From positions 3,782,001 through 3,846,000 of the forward strand of contig AP019416.1 of assembly GCA_004295565.1 (NCBI GenBank): a DNA stretch of 64,000 nucleotides, in the 5' to 3' direction. The translations under genes were made by a program, and so were the position numbers. The stretch is from Vreelandella olivaria (GTDB lineage Bacteria; Pseudomonadota; Gammaproteobacteria; Pseudomonadales; Halomonadaceae). How positions within the stretch are numbered: the first letter of the stretch is position 1; every line of letters begins with the position of its first letter. This document shows positions 20,300 through 31,160 of this stretch, in pieces. A model generated the notes under the pieces. It was given only the letters and a program-made list of their open reading frames with translations. It was not told where the DNA came from and did no database searches.

Positions 20300-20803
20300 A
20301 TGAATGCGATTGCCAAGGCGATCGATGCCATCAATGAAGCCTTTGGGCGCATCATCGCTCCATTGATTGCCATCATTACCCTGATTGTTCTGTTCGATAT
20401 TGCGTCACGTTTTCTGTTTGGGCGCCCCAGCGACTGGGCTTTTGACGTCACCAAAATGCTGTTTGGCGCCCACTTCATGCTGATGGCGGCCTATGGGCTA
20501 AAACATCACGCCCACGTAGAAGTCGACGTACTGAAGCGCCTGTTATCGCGCAGGAAGCAAGCCGTGCTTGACGTACTCGGCTATCTCATTTTCTTTGTCC
20601 CCTTTATTTGGATGCTGATCACCCTGGGCTGGAGCTTCTTTGAACGCGCGTGGAGCCGCGGTGAAACCACCTATGGCATGGTCTCGATCCCGGTCTACCC
20701 GATTAAAGGGGTGATTGTGGTCGCTGCTATTCTGATCTTGCTGCAGGCCATTGCCATTGTGCTGCGTGCCATCATGCAGCTTCGCGAGGAGACATCAGCA
20801 TGA
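20300..20803 (+). CDS. TRAP transporter small membrane subunit, DctQ type
   Basis: Intact 167-aa inner-membrane protein with four predicted helices, e.g. IIAPLIAIITLIVLFDIASRF and VLDVLGYLIFFVPFIWML. The small DctQ subunit contacts the large DctM subunit. It starts at ATG 20300 after a GCGGAG site and ends in a TGA overlapping the ATG of dctM (ATGA), so the two are coupled. The conserved first-loop pattern RFLFGRPSDWAFDVTKML is visible. Confidence 0.88.
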   Translation: MNAIAKAIDAINEAFGRIIAPLIAIITLIVLFDIASRFLFGRPSDWAFDVTKMLFGAHFMLMAAYGLKHHAHVEVDVLKRLLSRRKQAVLDVLGYLIFFVPFIWMLITLGWSFFERAWSRGETTYGMVSIPVYPIKGVIVVAAILILLQAIAIVLRAIMQLREETSA

Positions 20804-22131
20804 ACCTAAGTCCTGAATTACTCACGCTGGTGATGTTTGGTGGCCTGATGATCGGGCTGTTTATGGGTCACCCGCTGGCGTTTGTGCTCGGCGGTGTAGC
20901 GGTTATCGGCGCCTTTCTCGGCCCCGGTGAACGCATTCTCGGCACCCTGATCAATAATATTTTCGGTAACGCCATGGATAACTATGTACTGGTGGCGATA
21001 CCGCTATTCATCTTGATGGCTCGGTTCTTAAACGACTCCGGCGTTACCGAGAAGATGTTTGACGCCATGCGCTTGCTACTGGCGAACTTGCGCGGCGGCT
21101 TGGCGCTTACCGTGGTTATCGTCTCGGTGCTGCTAGCGGCCACCACCGGTATTGTCGGTGCCTCGATTGCGGTGATGGGTATGATTGCCCTGGTGCCGAT
21201 GCTCAAGTATGGCTACAACAAAGAGCTTAGCGCCGGCGTGATTATGGCCAGCGGCTGTTTGGGTATCTTGATTCCGCCCAGCATTATGCTGATCCTCATG
21301 GCCAGCTACTCACCGGTCTCCGTGGGCGCCTTGTTTGCTGGCGCGCTGATTCCCGGTTTGCTGCTCGGGGTCATGTATGCGCTTTATGTGTTGATCATCT
21401 GCTATATCAAACCCAGCTACGGCCCCAAAGTACCGCCAGAAGAGCGCGCTGAAGTCAGCACTAAACAGCTGCTGATTATGTTGGCCAAGTATGTGCTCCC
21501 GCCCATGTCGTTGATTCTAGGCGTGCTGGGTGCGCTATTTACCGGCGTCGCCACGGCCACCGAGGCCTCGGCCATCGGCGTATTTATTGCCTTTATTCTG
21601 TTTTTGATTTTCGGCGACCGTAAAGTCTCCACCTGCTTCTGGACAATGATCGAAGCGGGCAAAACCACCACCATGGTCATGCTGGTGCTGGTGGGTGCGA
21701 CAGCCTTTACCGGCGTATTCTCCCGCGGTGGCGGCATGACCGTGATCAGCGAGTTGGTACTGGCCATGCCCGGTGGCACCATAGGGCGTTGATTCTTATG
21801 CTGTTCCTGGTGTTTATCCTGGGTATGTTCCTGGATTGGACCGGCATTGTGCTGCTGAGCTTCCCTATCATGCTGCCTATCGTCGACACCATGGGCGTGG
21901 ATATGCTCTGGTTCGTGGTGATGGTGGCGGTGGTACTGCAGACCTCCTTCCTGACCCCACCCTTCGGCTACGCACTGTTCTACTTGAAAGGGTGGCACCG
22001 CCCGGGGTTGAAATCGTCGACCTGTACAAGGCAGTCGTGCCCTTCGTCGCGCTGATTCTACTGGCGTGTACGCTGATGGCCTTCTTCCCTGGCTGATCAC
22101 CGGCCTGCCGAGCATGATGCTGGGTTACTAG
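20800..22131 (+). CDS. TRAP transporter large membrane subunit, DctM type (frameshifted)
   Basis: Sodium-coupled transport channel of the TRAP system, about 440 aa and 12 helices. Typical segments include VAIPLFILMARFLNDSGVTEKMFDA, LAATTGIVGASIAVMG, GCLGILIPPSIMLI, ATATEASAIGVF and FLDWTGIVLLSFPIMLPI. Frameshifts near 21783, ~22000 and ~22090; the last restores AFFPWLITGLPSMMLGY ending at TAG 22129-22131. The start overlaps the stop of dctQ and has a GAGGAGA site. It completes a dctPQM operon closed by the downstream terminator. Confidence 0.87.
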
Positions 22132-22175
22132 GCCTTTTCCCCATCGGCTTAATGGTTCACGTCCTACCATTAATA

Positions 22176-22199
22176 GCCCGCCTCGGCGGGCTTACTTTT
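22176..22199 (+). terminator. terminator after dctPQM
   Basis: GCCCGCC (22176-22182) pairs with GGCGGGC (22185-22191), followed by TTACTTTT. Confidence 0.75.
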
Positions 22200-22266
22200 G
22201 TACGGCCGGCGAGCCTGCAAGGCTGCAGTCGTGCGGCGCCAGTGCTACTATTCACACCCGTTACTA

Positions 22267-22290
22267 TTTCGCATCAAGTTTCGCATCAAG
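22267..22290. repeat. 12-bp tandem duplication upstream of iron permease
   Basis: TTTCGCATCAAG occurs twice head-to-tail (22267-22278 and 22279-22290), about 60 bp before the permease start. Could be an operator pair or a slippage duplication. Confidence 0.6.
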
Positions 22291-22350
22291 CGCGCAGCGC
22301 TACTTTCCGGCTTCCCACTACTGCTTTCCGTCAATGCAAGGAGTGTTCGC

Positions 22351-24033
22351 TTGTTCAGATCCGGCTATCGCGGGCTATTTGCCTTCCCTTCTTCGCTTAG
22401 CCGTCGCGCCAATCCCTGGTCGATTGCCCTGATAGCGGTAGCATTCGTGGTGGCGCTGCCGGTGCTGGTGGTCTTCGCCCATATCGCGATGCCCACCGAT
22501 GGCGTTTGGCAACACTTGGCCAGCACCGTACTGGGCCGCTATTTGAACAACACCTTCTGGCTTGTGGTGACCGTAGGACTCGGCACGCTGGTCATCGGTA
22601 CCGGAACCGCCTGGCTGGTGGTGATGTGCCGCTTTCCCGGCAAACGACTCTTCGAGTGGGCACTACTGCTGCCGCTGGCGGTGCCCACCTACGTCATTGC
22701 CTACGCCTATACTGATTTTCTGCAGTTTGCCGGGCCGCTACAAAGTCTGCTGCGCGAGACATTTGGTTGGGGGTATGGCGACTACTACTTTCCCAATATT
22801 CGCTCCCTGGGTGGTGCCGCAACGGTGATTACCCTGGTGCTCTACCCCTACGTTTACTTGCTGGCCCGGGCATCGTTTTTAGAGCAGTCGGTCTGCGTGC
22901 TGGATGTGGGCCGCACGCTAGGGCGGGGCCCCTGAAACTGTTTGCCAGCGTGGCCGTGCCGCTGGCACGCCCGGCGCTGGTGGGCGGGGTATCGCTGGTA
23001 TTGATGGAGACGCTTAACGAGTTCGGCGCCGTTCAGTTCTTCGGCGTTGATACCTTTACCACCGGTATCTACCGCACCTGGTTTGGCATGGGCGAGCAGG
23101 TGGCAGCGGCGCAGTTGGCGGCGTGCCTGCTCACCTTCGTGATTGTGTTAGTGCTGCTGGAGCGCTGGTCGCGGGGCAAGCGGCGCTATTTCCACACCAC
23201 CAATCGCTATCAGCAGTTGCCCGAGTACGTATTGCACGGCTGGCGCGCTGCAGCGGCGACGCTGGCTTGTCTGGTGCCGGTGCTGGTGGGCTTTTACTGC
23301 CCAGCGGCATTCTGCTCAATTTAGCCCTGCAGGGAGGCGATTCGCTGTGGGGCTCGCGCTTTATCGGCTACGCCTGGAACAGCCTGGGGCTGGCAACCGT
23401 GGCCGCGCTGATCGCCGTGGGCTTGGCGGTGGTGCTGAGTTACGGCGTACGCATGCACGATACAACGTTTGCGCGGGTGGCTTCCCGGGTCGCCTCCATG
23501 GGCTATGCAATTCCGGGCTCGGTGGTCGCAGTGGGTATTTTAATCCCGTTTGCCTGGTTGGATAACGCCCTTAATACCTGGCTGAATAATCACTATGGTT
23601 ACATCGTTGGCCTGGTCTTCAGTGGGTCGGCGTTTATCCTGCTATACGCCTACGTAGTGCGCTTTTTAGCCGTTTCTTTCAACGCGGTGGAGGCCAGTCT
23701 GGGCAAAGTTACACCCAGTATGGATGCCGCTTCGCGCACCCTGGGCCAGACCGCGGGCGGCACGCTGCGCCATATTCACACACCGATGATGCGCAGCAGC
23801 CTACTGGCGGCAGGGATATTAGTCTTCGTTGACGTCATGAAGGAGCTGCCCGCGACGATTATTCTGCGCCCTTCAACTTCGACACCCTGGCCGTGCGGGC
23901 GCATAACCTGGCCTCTGACGAACGGCTGGCTGAAGCCTCCACCTCGTCGCTGGCCATTGTGGTGGTGGGCATTTTGCCGGTTATTCTGCTGAGCATGGCC
24001 ATGCGCCGCTCACGTCCCGGTGCTAACTCCTGA
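22351..24033 (+). CDS. iron(III) ABC transporter permease, FbpB/SfuB type (frameshifted)
   Basis: Fused double permease (about 560 aa, ~12 helices) of a ferric-iron ABC importer. The start is TTG at 22351, placed by AAGGAGTGTTCGC directly upstream. The first half shows LPLAVPTYVIAYAYTDFLQF and the EAA-type loop LDVGRTLGRGP..LKLFASVAVPLARPALVGG. The second half repeats it: SMGYAIPGSVVAVGILIPF and AASRTLGQTAGGTLRHIHTPM. Frameshifts lie near 22930, 23300, 23870 and the 3' end. It converges with the ATPase gene six bases away. The binding protein is encoded nearby. Substrate inferred from the FbpA homologue. Confidence 0.83.
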
Positions 24034-24039
24034 TTAAGA

Positions 24040-25140
24040 TTAAGCCGTGAGCGGGAAAACAAAGACTTGTGAAAGGTCGAGGTGAATATCCACCGGCTGG
24101 CCTTCTGCGGGTAGAAATACCCCGGTACGCGCGCGTGCAGGTGGGCCTCGAGGCCGTTTTCGCCATGGGCACACAGGTGTAGCAGGCTGGTACGCCCCAG
24201 CAGTTTCGCCATTACCACATGGCTGTGGCCATGCTCACCCGCAGGTAGATCTCGCTCGACGATTCGCAGCGCCTCGGGGCGGATCATGATTTGAGCGTCG
24301 CTGCCCTCCGCTAATCCCGGGGCAGGTACCCGCCCAACAGGCGTGCTCACCGCACCATTATGTACTTTGCCCTGCAGCTCATTGACGTCACCGAAAAGGT
24401 CACCACAAAGGGTCTTGAGGCGCGCAGTAAAGCTCGCGGGGGTTCCTGTTTGGACGATCCGTCCATCGCGCATCAGCGCGATGCGATCGGCCATAAACAT
24501 GGCCTCTTCGGGGTCATGGGTCACCAGCAGTGTGGCCGCACCGACTTTTTTAAGCACGTGGAGGGTATCGTCGCGGATGCGGTCGCGTAGCCGCGCATCC
24601 AGGCTTGAGAAAGGTTCATCCAACAGCATTAAGCGCGGCGATGGCGCCAGCGCCCGCGCCAGCGCTACCCGCTGCTGCTGCCCACCGGAGAGCATATGCG
24701 GATAAACATCCATATACGCGGCCATACCCAGCTGTTCAAGCAACTGTGCTGCCCGCTCCCGACGTTCCCGAGCGGCTAGATGTTTAAGTCCAAAGGTGAC
24801 ATTTTCCAACACGGTGAGGGTGGGGGAAAAGCGCCGAATCCTGAAACGCCAACCCGACATTGCGCTTTTCCGGCGGCACATGGCGGTGGCCCTGCCCGGC
24901 TATATAGATATCTTCCAAGGAGACGCTGCCCTCTTGCAGCACTTCCAGACCCGCAGCGATTCGTAGCAGCGTTGTTTTACCACAGCCAGAGGGGCCAAGC
25001 AGACACACCACCTCGCCTGGGGCAACGCTTAAATCCACCCCTTTCACGACTGTATGGCCATCATAGGCATGGCACACACTGTTAAGCGTCAACGCCGAAG
25101 CGCTGGACGCCGCCGGGGCAACCTTGAGGGTAGCTGTCAT
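24040..25140 (-). CDS. iron(III) ABC transporter ATP-binding protein, FbpC type (frameshifted)
   Basis: ATPase of the ferric-iron importer, about 365 aa. Walker A GPSGCGKTTLL, Q-loop FQDSALFPHLTV (across a frameshift near 24840), signature MLSGGQQQRVALARAL, Walker B LMLLDEPFSSLD, H-loop LLVTHDPEEA. The C-terminal TOBE-like domain ends, after a frameshift near 24105, in GQPVDIHLDLSQVFVFPLTA with TAA at 24040-24042. It is divergent from fbpA across a 230-bp gap with a candidate Fur box, and convergent with the permease; this split arrangement of an fbpABC set is unusual but all three parts are present. Confidence 0.86.
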
Positions 25141-25330
25141 AAATCACCACTGTACTGTGTAGGTGAGCAAACCGCGCCAGTAACACCAAAATACGGATTG
25201 AATACATTTGTAAGCTATTTGCATTCTATTTTTTATTGCGATGAGATGCACGCCTAGTCACCATCGTTGAATGCGTTTGGTTAGCATTTAACTTGACCTC
25301 AACGGTGATAAAAGCTTGAATGCTAGCCTT

Positions 25331-25349
25331 GTAAATGCAACTTATTATC
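25331..25349. promoter_or_regulatory. candidate Fur box between fbpC- and fbpA-type genes
   Basis: GTAAATGCAACTTATTATC matches 13 of 19 positions of the Fur consensus (GATAATGATAATCATTATC). It lies 24 bp before the binding-protein ATG in the divergent intergenic region of an iron transporter. Confidence 0.5.
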
Positions 25350-25372
25350 AAATAAAGACGGAGTTAACGGCA

Positions 25373-26397
25373 ATGAAAAAGCACGCCTTACGTTATCTAT
25401 AGCTGCCATTATGGCAGGCTCAGCCGTTGCGGGTACCAGCATGGCAGACGAGCTCAACCTTTACTCCGCACGCCACTACGACTCTGATGAGCGCCTCTAT
25501 GACGCTTTCACCGAAGAGACCGGCATCGAAGTCAACATCCTTGAAGGCGACTCAGACCAGTTGATCGAACGTATTCAACGCGAAGGCGTGGCGAGCCCGG
25601 CTGATGTCATGATGACCGTCGACGCAGGCCGCCTATGGCGTGCGGAAGATGAAGGCATTTTCCAAAACGTCGAGTCTGACGTCCTTAACGAACGCCTGCC
25701 CGAATCCATGCGCCACCCAGATGGCCAGTGGTTTGGCTTTAGTCAGCGCGCCCGGGTTATTTTCTACAACCGCGAAAACTTCGACCCAAGCCAGATCACA
25801 AGCTATGAAGACCTGGCCGATCCCCAGTTCGAAGGCAAGGTATGCATCCGCTCTTCCAACAACATTTACAACCAGTCACTGCTGGCCTCGATGATTGAGC
25901 ACCATGGCGAAGAGGGTGCCGAAGAGTGGGCCCAGGGCGTGGTGAATAACATGGCGCGGGATCCGGAAGGCGGCGATACCGACCAGATTCTTGGCGTTGC
26001 CAGCGGCGAGTGTGACATCGCCGTGGCCAATCACTACTACTATGTTCGCCTGCTGAAATCTGACGACGACGCCGAGCGTGAAGCGGCCCGCAAAGTAGGT
26101 CTTATCTTCCCCAATCAGGATGATCGCGGCACCCACGTCAACGTTGGCGGCGCCGGTGTCGTAGCAGGCGCACCTAACCGCGATAACGCCGTGCGCTTCC
26201 TTGAATACCTGGCCTCAGACACTGCCCAGGAAATCTTTGCCTCCGGCAACAACGAGTTCCCGGTGGTTGAAGGTATCAAGAAAGATCCGGTGCTGGAATC
26301 CTGGGGCAACTTCAAGACGGATGACGTGAATATCAGCGTGCTGGGTGAAAACAACCCGGAAGCAATCCGCATTTTTGATCGCGTCGGCTGGCGTTAA
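25373..26397 (+). CDS. iron(III) ABC transporter substrate-binding protein, FbpA type
   Basis: Periplasmic ferric-iron binding protein, about 341 aa. ATG at 25373 has GGAG upstream; one indel in the signal peptide (near 25392) must be corrected to give MKKHALTLSIAAIMAGSAVAGTSMADEL. The mature part starts LNLYSARHYDSDERLYDAF, the usual FbpA beginning. The iron-ligand tyrosines are in AVANHYYYVRLLKS; SSNNIYNQSLLASMI and GGAGVVAGAPNRDNAVRFLEYL are typical family blocks. The rest of the frame is intact to 26397. A terminator follows directly. Regulation by Fur is likely given the upstream box. Confidence 0.88.
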
Positions 26398-26431
26398 GCC
26401 TCTGCCCGCTTTCAGGGCAAGTAGTTACATT

Positions 26432-26461
26432 AACACCCGCAGCTAGCGCTGCGGGTGTTTT
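26432..26461. terminator. bidirectional terminator between fbpA-type gene and cydC
   Basis: Perfect 12-bp stem AACACCCGCAGC (26432-26443) and GCTGCGGGTGTT (26448-26459), TAGC loop, T-rich on the plus side and A-rich on the other; it lies between two convergent genes. Confidence 0.85.
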
Positions 26462-26464
26462 GCG

Positions 26465-28203
26465 TTATAGAGCGGCTACGCTTGCCGGCACTGGCGGAGA
26501 GCTGTGGAGACGGCCATCTTCCTGCATATAAAGGCTACGCACCTGAGTGGCAGGCAATTCCAGGGGCACATGGCTGACAATCACCACTATCCCTCCCCAG
26601 CACGGCGCACAAGGCTTGCGACCACATGGCGCCGAGTCATCGCGTCCAGTCCGGCCAACGGTTCATCAAGCAGTAGCAGGGGCCGTCGTGCCAGCAGCAC
26701 GCGCGCCAGGGCAATACGTCGTGCCTGCCCACCGGAAACGGCGGCGCCATACTCACCTAAGGGTGTCGCTAACCCTTGGGCAACCCTCGCGCCCAGCTGC
26801 CCAGCGCCAAATCATCGAGCACGCTCCATAGCGCGCCATCACTGGCATGCCGGTCTCCAAGGCGCAGGTTCTCCGCCAGGCTCATATCAAACACATCCCA
26901 CTGCTGGGGTAGATAACCGACGATATTGTTCATCGAGCGCTGCTCAATGGGGTGACCATTAACACAATACTCCCCGGAGAGCGGCAGCAACTCACCAGCC
27001 AATACCTGCAACAGGGTCGACTTCCCACACCCCGAGGGGCCATGCACACAGAGTATCTCGCCACTCTTCAACGCCAGGTTGATTCCCTGCGGCCCCACCA
27101 GCGCGCCGGGCTGGCGTGCGGTCAACTGGCTGACATTTAGCTGCCAGGTGAGCGGCGAGGTTTGTGACTTATCAAGGGCGGTTTGCGTCTTTGGCGCCGC
27201 TTCCGTCAAGGCATTGAGACGATCCCGAGCAGCAAGGCTCGCCCCCAGGGCCAGAAAACTACTGGTCAGCGGTGCCAGAATCTCCCCCAATGCCAGGATT
27301 GCCAGCACCGCGGCTAACAGCATCGGCAGCGTCAAATGGCTCGCCGCTAATAAGCTTTCTGCCTGCCAGAGCACGCCAACGATGCTCATTCCCAGCGCCA
27401 CCTGCTGCAACCCCGTGGTCAGGCTGGCAAGCAGTAATTGGCGTTCCTGATGCGCCAGGTAGGCGGCATCACGCTGCTTCACTCGTTGCGCCATCTCCGC
27501 CCACCGCCCCCACAGCACCAGTGAGGTAATCGCCGTCAAAGGTTCGATCAGCGCCACCCGGCGGCGCTCGGCAAACTCGGCACTCCGGCGGGCCTGACCA
27601 ATACCGCGCCATAACGCCAACAGCGGCAACCCCAGCCAAGCCACCAGTAACCCCGGCATCGCGGCCCACAGCAGAGGGGCACTTAGCCAGTAAAGGCCTG
27701 CCATAACGACCATCACCATTAGCCCGGCCCAGCCCCAGGGCAGTAGCGCCCGCAACACCACCTGATCAAGCTGGTCGATATCGCTGACCAGCCGATGCAT
27801 GGTGCTGGCCGTACCGTGGTGCAATGAACGGAAGCCGACTGTAAAGGCTTTTGCCCCAATGCCATAAACAGGCGGCAACGCAGGTCTTTGAGCAGCCCCA
27901 GGGCGGCATCATGGGAGGCCAGGCGTTCACCGTAGCGCCCGGCCGTGCGGACGATGGCACACAGACGAATCAACGCCGCGGGACGAAAATAGTCGAAGCC
28001 GAAGGCGCTCGCTGTCACTGTCCCGGCCACCGCCGCAGCGGTAATGAACCAGCCTGAAATGGCCAGCAAGCCGATAACGGCCAGCAGCGTGGCAGTACCC
28101 AGCAAGAACGCCAGCGACCAGCTGCCGCGGCGCAGCAGCAGTAAATCACGCAGCCGAATGGTGGGGTGGGTATCCCAGCCGGTGTCTTGTTTAGCCGCAA
28201 CAT
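26465..28203 (-). CDS. cydC: cytochrome bd assembly ABC exporter subunit CydC (frameshifted)
   Basis: Half of the heterodimeric CydDC exporter needed for assembly of cytochrome bd; it exports thiols (cysteine/glutathione) and handles haem. N-terminal six-helix region includes [26 protein letters not shown]. ATPase domain: Walker [23 protein letters not shown], signature (after a shift near 26780) [33 protein letters not shown], and a restored C-terminus [19 protein letters not shown] ending at TAA 26465-26467. Frameshifts near 28170, 27850, 26790 and 26595. ATG at 28203 overlaps the 3' end of cydD by 13 bases. Confidence 0.85.
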
Positions 28204-29909
28204 GCCATAGCCTCTGGCGATAACAGCGCTACTCGCCGGTCAACCCACCCCAGCCCCGCCGACTCGTGGCTGACGACCATCACGCTGCGCCCGCCGCTAA
28301 GCCGCCCGATCAATGCGTTGAGTTGCCGAGCGGCATCCGGATCGAGATGCGCCGTGGGCTCATCGAACAGCCAGAGCGCTGCATCACGCAGCAGCAACTG
28401 CGCCAGCCCCAGGCGTTGCAGCTGGCCGCCGGAAAGCCCCTGCCCGCGCTCACCCAACTGCGTGGCAAGCCCATCGCCACGCACCAGAATTGGCCAAAGC
28501 CCGACCTGGATGAGCACTTCGACAAGCTCTGCATCAGATTTTTCTGGGGCCGCCAAGCGCAGATTCTCCGCAATGCTGCCGGACTGTATCGGCGGTTGCT
28601 GACTGAGGTAGCCAAGCTGGCCTTGCCAGGCGTCGCGGGGCCACTGGGAAAGCTCGCGACCATTGGCCTTCAGGCTGCCCTGGTAGGCGGTAAACCCCAG
28701 CAGCGCTTGTAAAAACTCGACTTGCCCGCCCCACTCTCCCCTGCACCAGCAGCCGCTCACCCGCGGCCAGCGTCAGGTTAAGCGGCGCCAGCCGCAAACG
28801 CCCGCCCTCGCCGCTAACACTCAGCTCGCGACACTCAACAGCAAGAGACTCACCGCTTACCACTGCTGGGGAGAGCGGCGCCCTTGGGGTTGCCAAGTGT
28901 CAGCCTCCAGCAGTGGCGTCAACGCCTGCATGGCGCCTATTGCTTCTGCACGGGCATGATAATCGCTGCCCAATTGGCGCAGCGGCGCATAGAATTCTGG
29001 CGCCAGCAGCAAAATAAACAGCGCCCCTGATAGGGCACCGGCACGTCTGCTTTCGCCCAGGGCAACAGGCCAAGCAGCCCCAAACCAAGGTAGAGCGCCA
29101 CCAGGGCAATCGCCAAGGCAGCAAAACTCCAGCACCGCGCTGGATAGAAAGGCGAGCCTTAGCACCCGCATGGTGCGCCCACGGTAGACCTCACTTGCCT
29201 CCGCCACTTTGGCCTGGGCCTGGTCGATCGCCCCCAGGCGCTGCAGCGTTGCCATGCCCCGCACCAGGTCGAGAAAGCGGCCGCCCATGCGCGCCAGGGC
29301 GGTGAACTGCTGCTGGCTGGCCCCCGCAGCAGCACGCCCCACCAGAATCATAAACAGTGGTACCAAGGGCGCGGTGATCAGCATCAACCCGCCGCCAGCG
29401 GGCTATGCAACGCCACCACCGCGGCGATCAGGCAAGGCGCCAACACCGCCAGCAGGCTCTGTACCCGATAGCGGCTAATGTAACCGTCCAGCGCATCCAC
29501 CTGCTCCAGCACCTGAGTGGCCAAGGCACCATCACTGCCAAACAGACGCCTAACCGGCCCAAGGCGGCCAAGCTGGGTTAATAACTGGCTGCGTAAGGCG
29601 TCACGGACACGCAGGCTGGCCTGCCGGGCGAGCCACTCACGGCCAGCGTGGAGAAAGGGCCGCAGCACCATGCAAATGGCCAGCCCCGCCAGCCAGACCG
29701 ACGGCTGGCCCAGCGACGCCCCACCCTGCCCATCTACTCCCTGCCAACGCAGTAACCAGTGATGGAAAAGCGTGGCCAGCAGCCAACTCTGGGCAATCAG
29801 CAGCACCACGCCGATCATCGCCAGCAGCGTGGCGCCCCGCAACCACCAGCGTTGCGGGGCCAGGCAGCGGTTTAGCCGCTGCCCTGCTGGCTTCAGTCGC
29901 TCCGCTCAT
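28191..29909 (-). CDS. cydD: cytochrome bd assembly ABC exporter subunit CydD (frameshifted)
   Basis: Partner of CydC, about 575 aa. The membrane part contains LFHHWLLRWQG, RDALRSQLLTQLGRLGP and YISRYRVQSLLAVLAPCLIAAVVAL. The ATPase has signature GQGLSGGQLQRLGLAQLLLRDA, Walker B LWLFDEPTAHLD and SVMVVSHESAG. Walker A (near 28725-28735) is damaged by a frameshift. Others lie near 29830, 29385, 29080, 28870 and 28725. ATG 29909 (MSGATEAS) overlaps the cydX stop by 17 bases, which ties the exporter to the oxidase operon. Confidence 0.84.
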
Positions 29910-30012
29910 GCTCGGATTCGCCTTCATAGCCATTCACTTCAAGCCACATGGCGTTAAGAATACTGACGGCGGCCGCCAGCGTGACACCCAAAATCCAGGC
30001 GAAATACCACAT
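29893..30012 (-). CDS. cydX: cytochrome bd small subunit CydX, 39 aa
   Basis: Very short gene found by reading the gap between cydB and cydD. AGGAGGATTTCCT precedes ATG at 30012. The protein begins MWYFAWILGVTLAAAVSILNA, the family-typical MWYF-W-LG start, has one transmembrane helix, and continues MWLEVNGYEGESEHERSD. CydX stabilises the haem sites of cytochrome bd-I. Intact. It lies 12 bp after cydB and overlaps cydD. Confidence 0.93.
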   Translation of the reverse strand: MWYFAWILGVTLAAAVSILNAMWLEVNGYEGESEHERSD

Positions 30013-30024
30013 AGGAAATCCTCC

Positions 30025-31160
30025 TCAGTAAAGCGCTTTGTCGTTATCACGAATGAACTGCTCATTCAGGCGACCGCGCATGACCCAATAACTCCAGACG
30101 GTATAGAGCAGCACCAGGGGTACGAAGATGCATACCACCACGAACATGATCTTGAGCGTCAGCTCGCTTGCTGTGGCATCCCACATGGTCAGGCTATGGC
30201 TGGGGTTGAGCGACGATGGCATCACAAAGGGGAACATCGTCACCCCCGTGGTGACCACCACCATGGCCATGGCAACCGCCGAACTGGTAAATGCCAGCGC
30301 ATGGCGTCCCAGCTTCATGGTCAGCGAGCAAAGTACAAAGCTTAAAACGCCCACTACTGGCAGTAGCCATAACAGTGGGAAGCGGCTGTAGTTGGTCATC
30401 CAGCCCCCAGCGCTGACGGCGACGATCTTGCCAGTGGTGTCGTTGTAGCCCTGGGTGTCGATGACGCTGGTGACCTGGTAGCCATCAATACCCAGTAGTA
30501 ACCAAACCCCACCCAGCACGAACAGTGCCGCGCACACCAGTGCCGTCAGGCTGCCGATGGCGGCACTACGACTGCGCAGTTCGCCCTCGGTTTTGAGCTG
30601 CAGCCAGGCCGCTCCGTGGGTAACAAACATCAGCAGGCTCAACAGCCCGGCCAAGAGGGCAAACGGATTCAAAAGCCCCAGCAAGCCACCCTGATACTCC
30701 AAGCGCAGATAGTCATCGAACTGGAAGGGAACGCCCTGGAGAAGATTGCCAAAGGCGACACCAAAGATCAGCGCGGGCACGGCGGAGCCGATCGTCAGCC
30801 CCCAGTCCCAGCGGCTGCGCCAGGTGGGGTTGTCCAACTTGGAGCGGTAATCAAACGCTAAAGGACGCAGAAAAGCGCAAACAGCGTCAGCATCAAGGCG
30901 AAATAGAAGCCGTTGAACGCCGTTGCGTAAACCGGTGGCCAGGCGGCAAACAGTGCGCCCCCGGCGGTCACCAGCCAGACCTGATTGCCGTCCCAGTGAG
31001 GCGCCATGGAGTTGATCATCACCCGGCGCTCTTCGTCGCCACGCCCGACTATTTTGAGCAAGGAGGCAACGCCCATATCGAACCCATCGGTGACTGCGAA
31101 GCCGATCAACAGCACGCCGATCAGCACCCACCAGACAAACCTAAGTGTTTCGTAGTCCAT
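30025..31160 (-). CDS. cydB: cytochrome bd ubiquinol oxidase subunit II, CydB (frameshifted)
   Basis: Second subunit of the cytochrome bd quinol oxidase in the inner membrane, about 378 aa. N-terminus [31 protein letters not shown] and [26 protein letters not shown] are highly typical. One frameshift near 30860 leads to [17 protein letters not shown] and the rest of the membrane protein to [26 protein letters not shown]. Three consecutive ATGs exist; the third (31160) best fits the GGAGG spacing. It overlaps the 3' end of cydA by about 20 bases. Confidence 0.9.

Noticed and set aside
26504-26962. 152-aa plus-strand ORF
   Set aside because: Antisense shadow of the cydC ATPase domain, rich in Arg/Ser/Pro with no family features.
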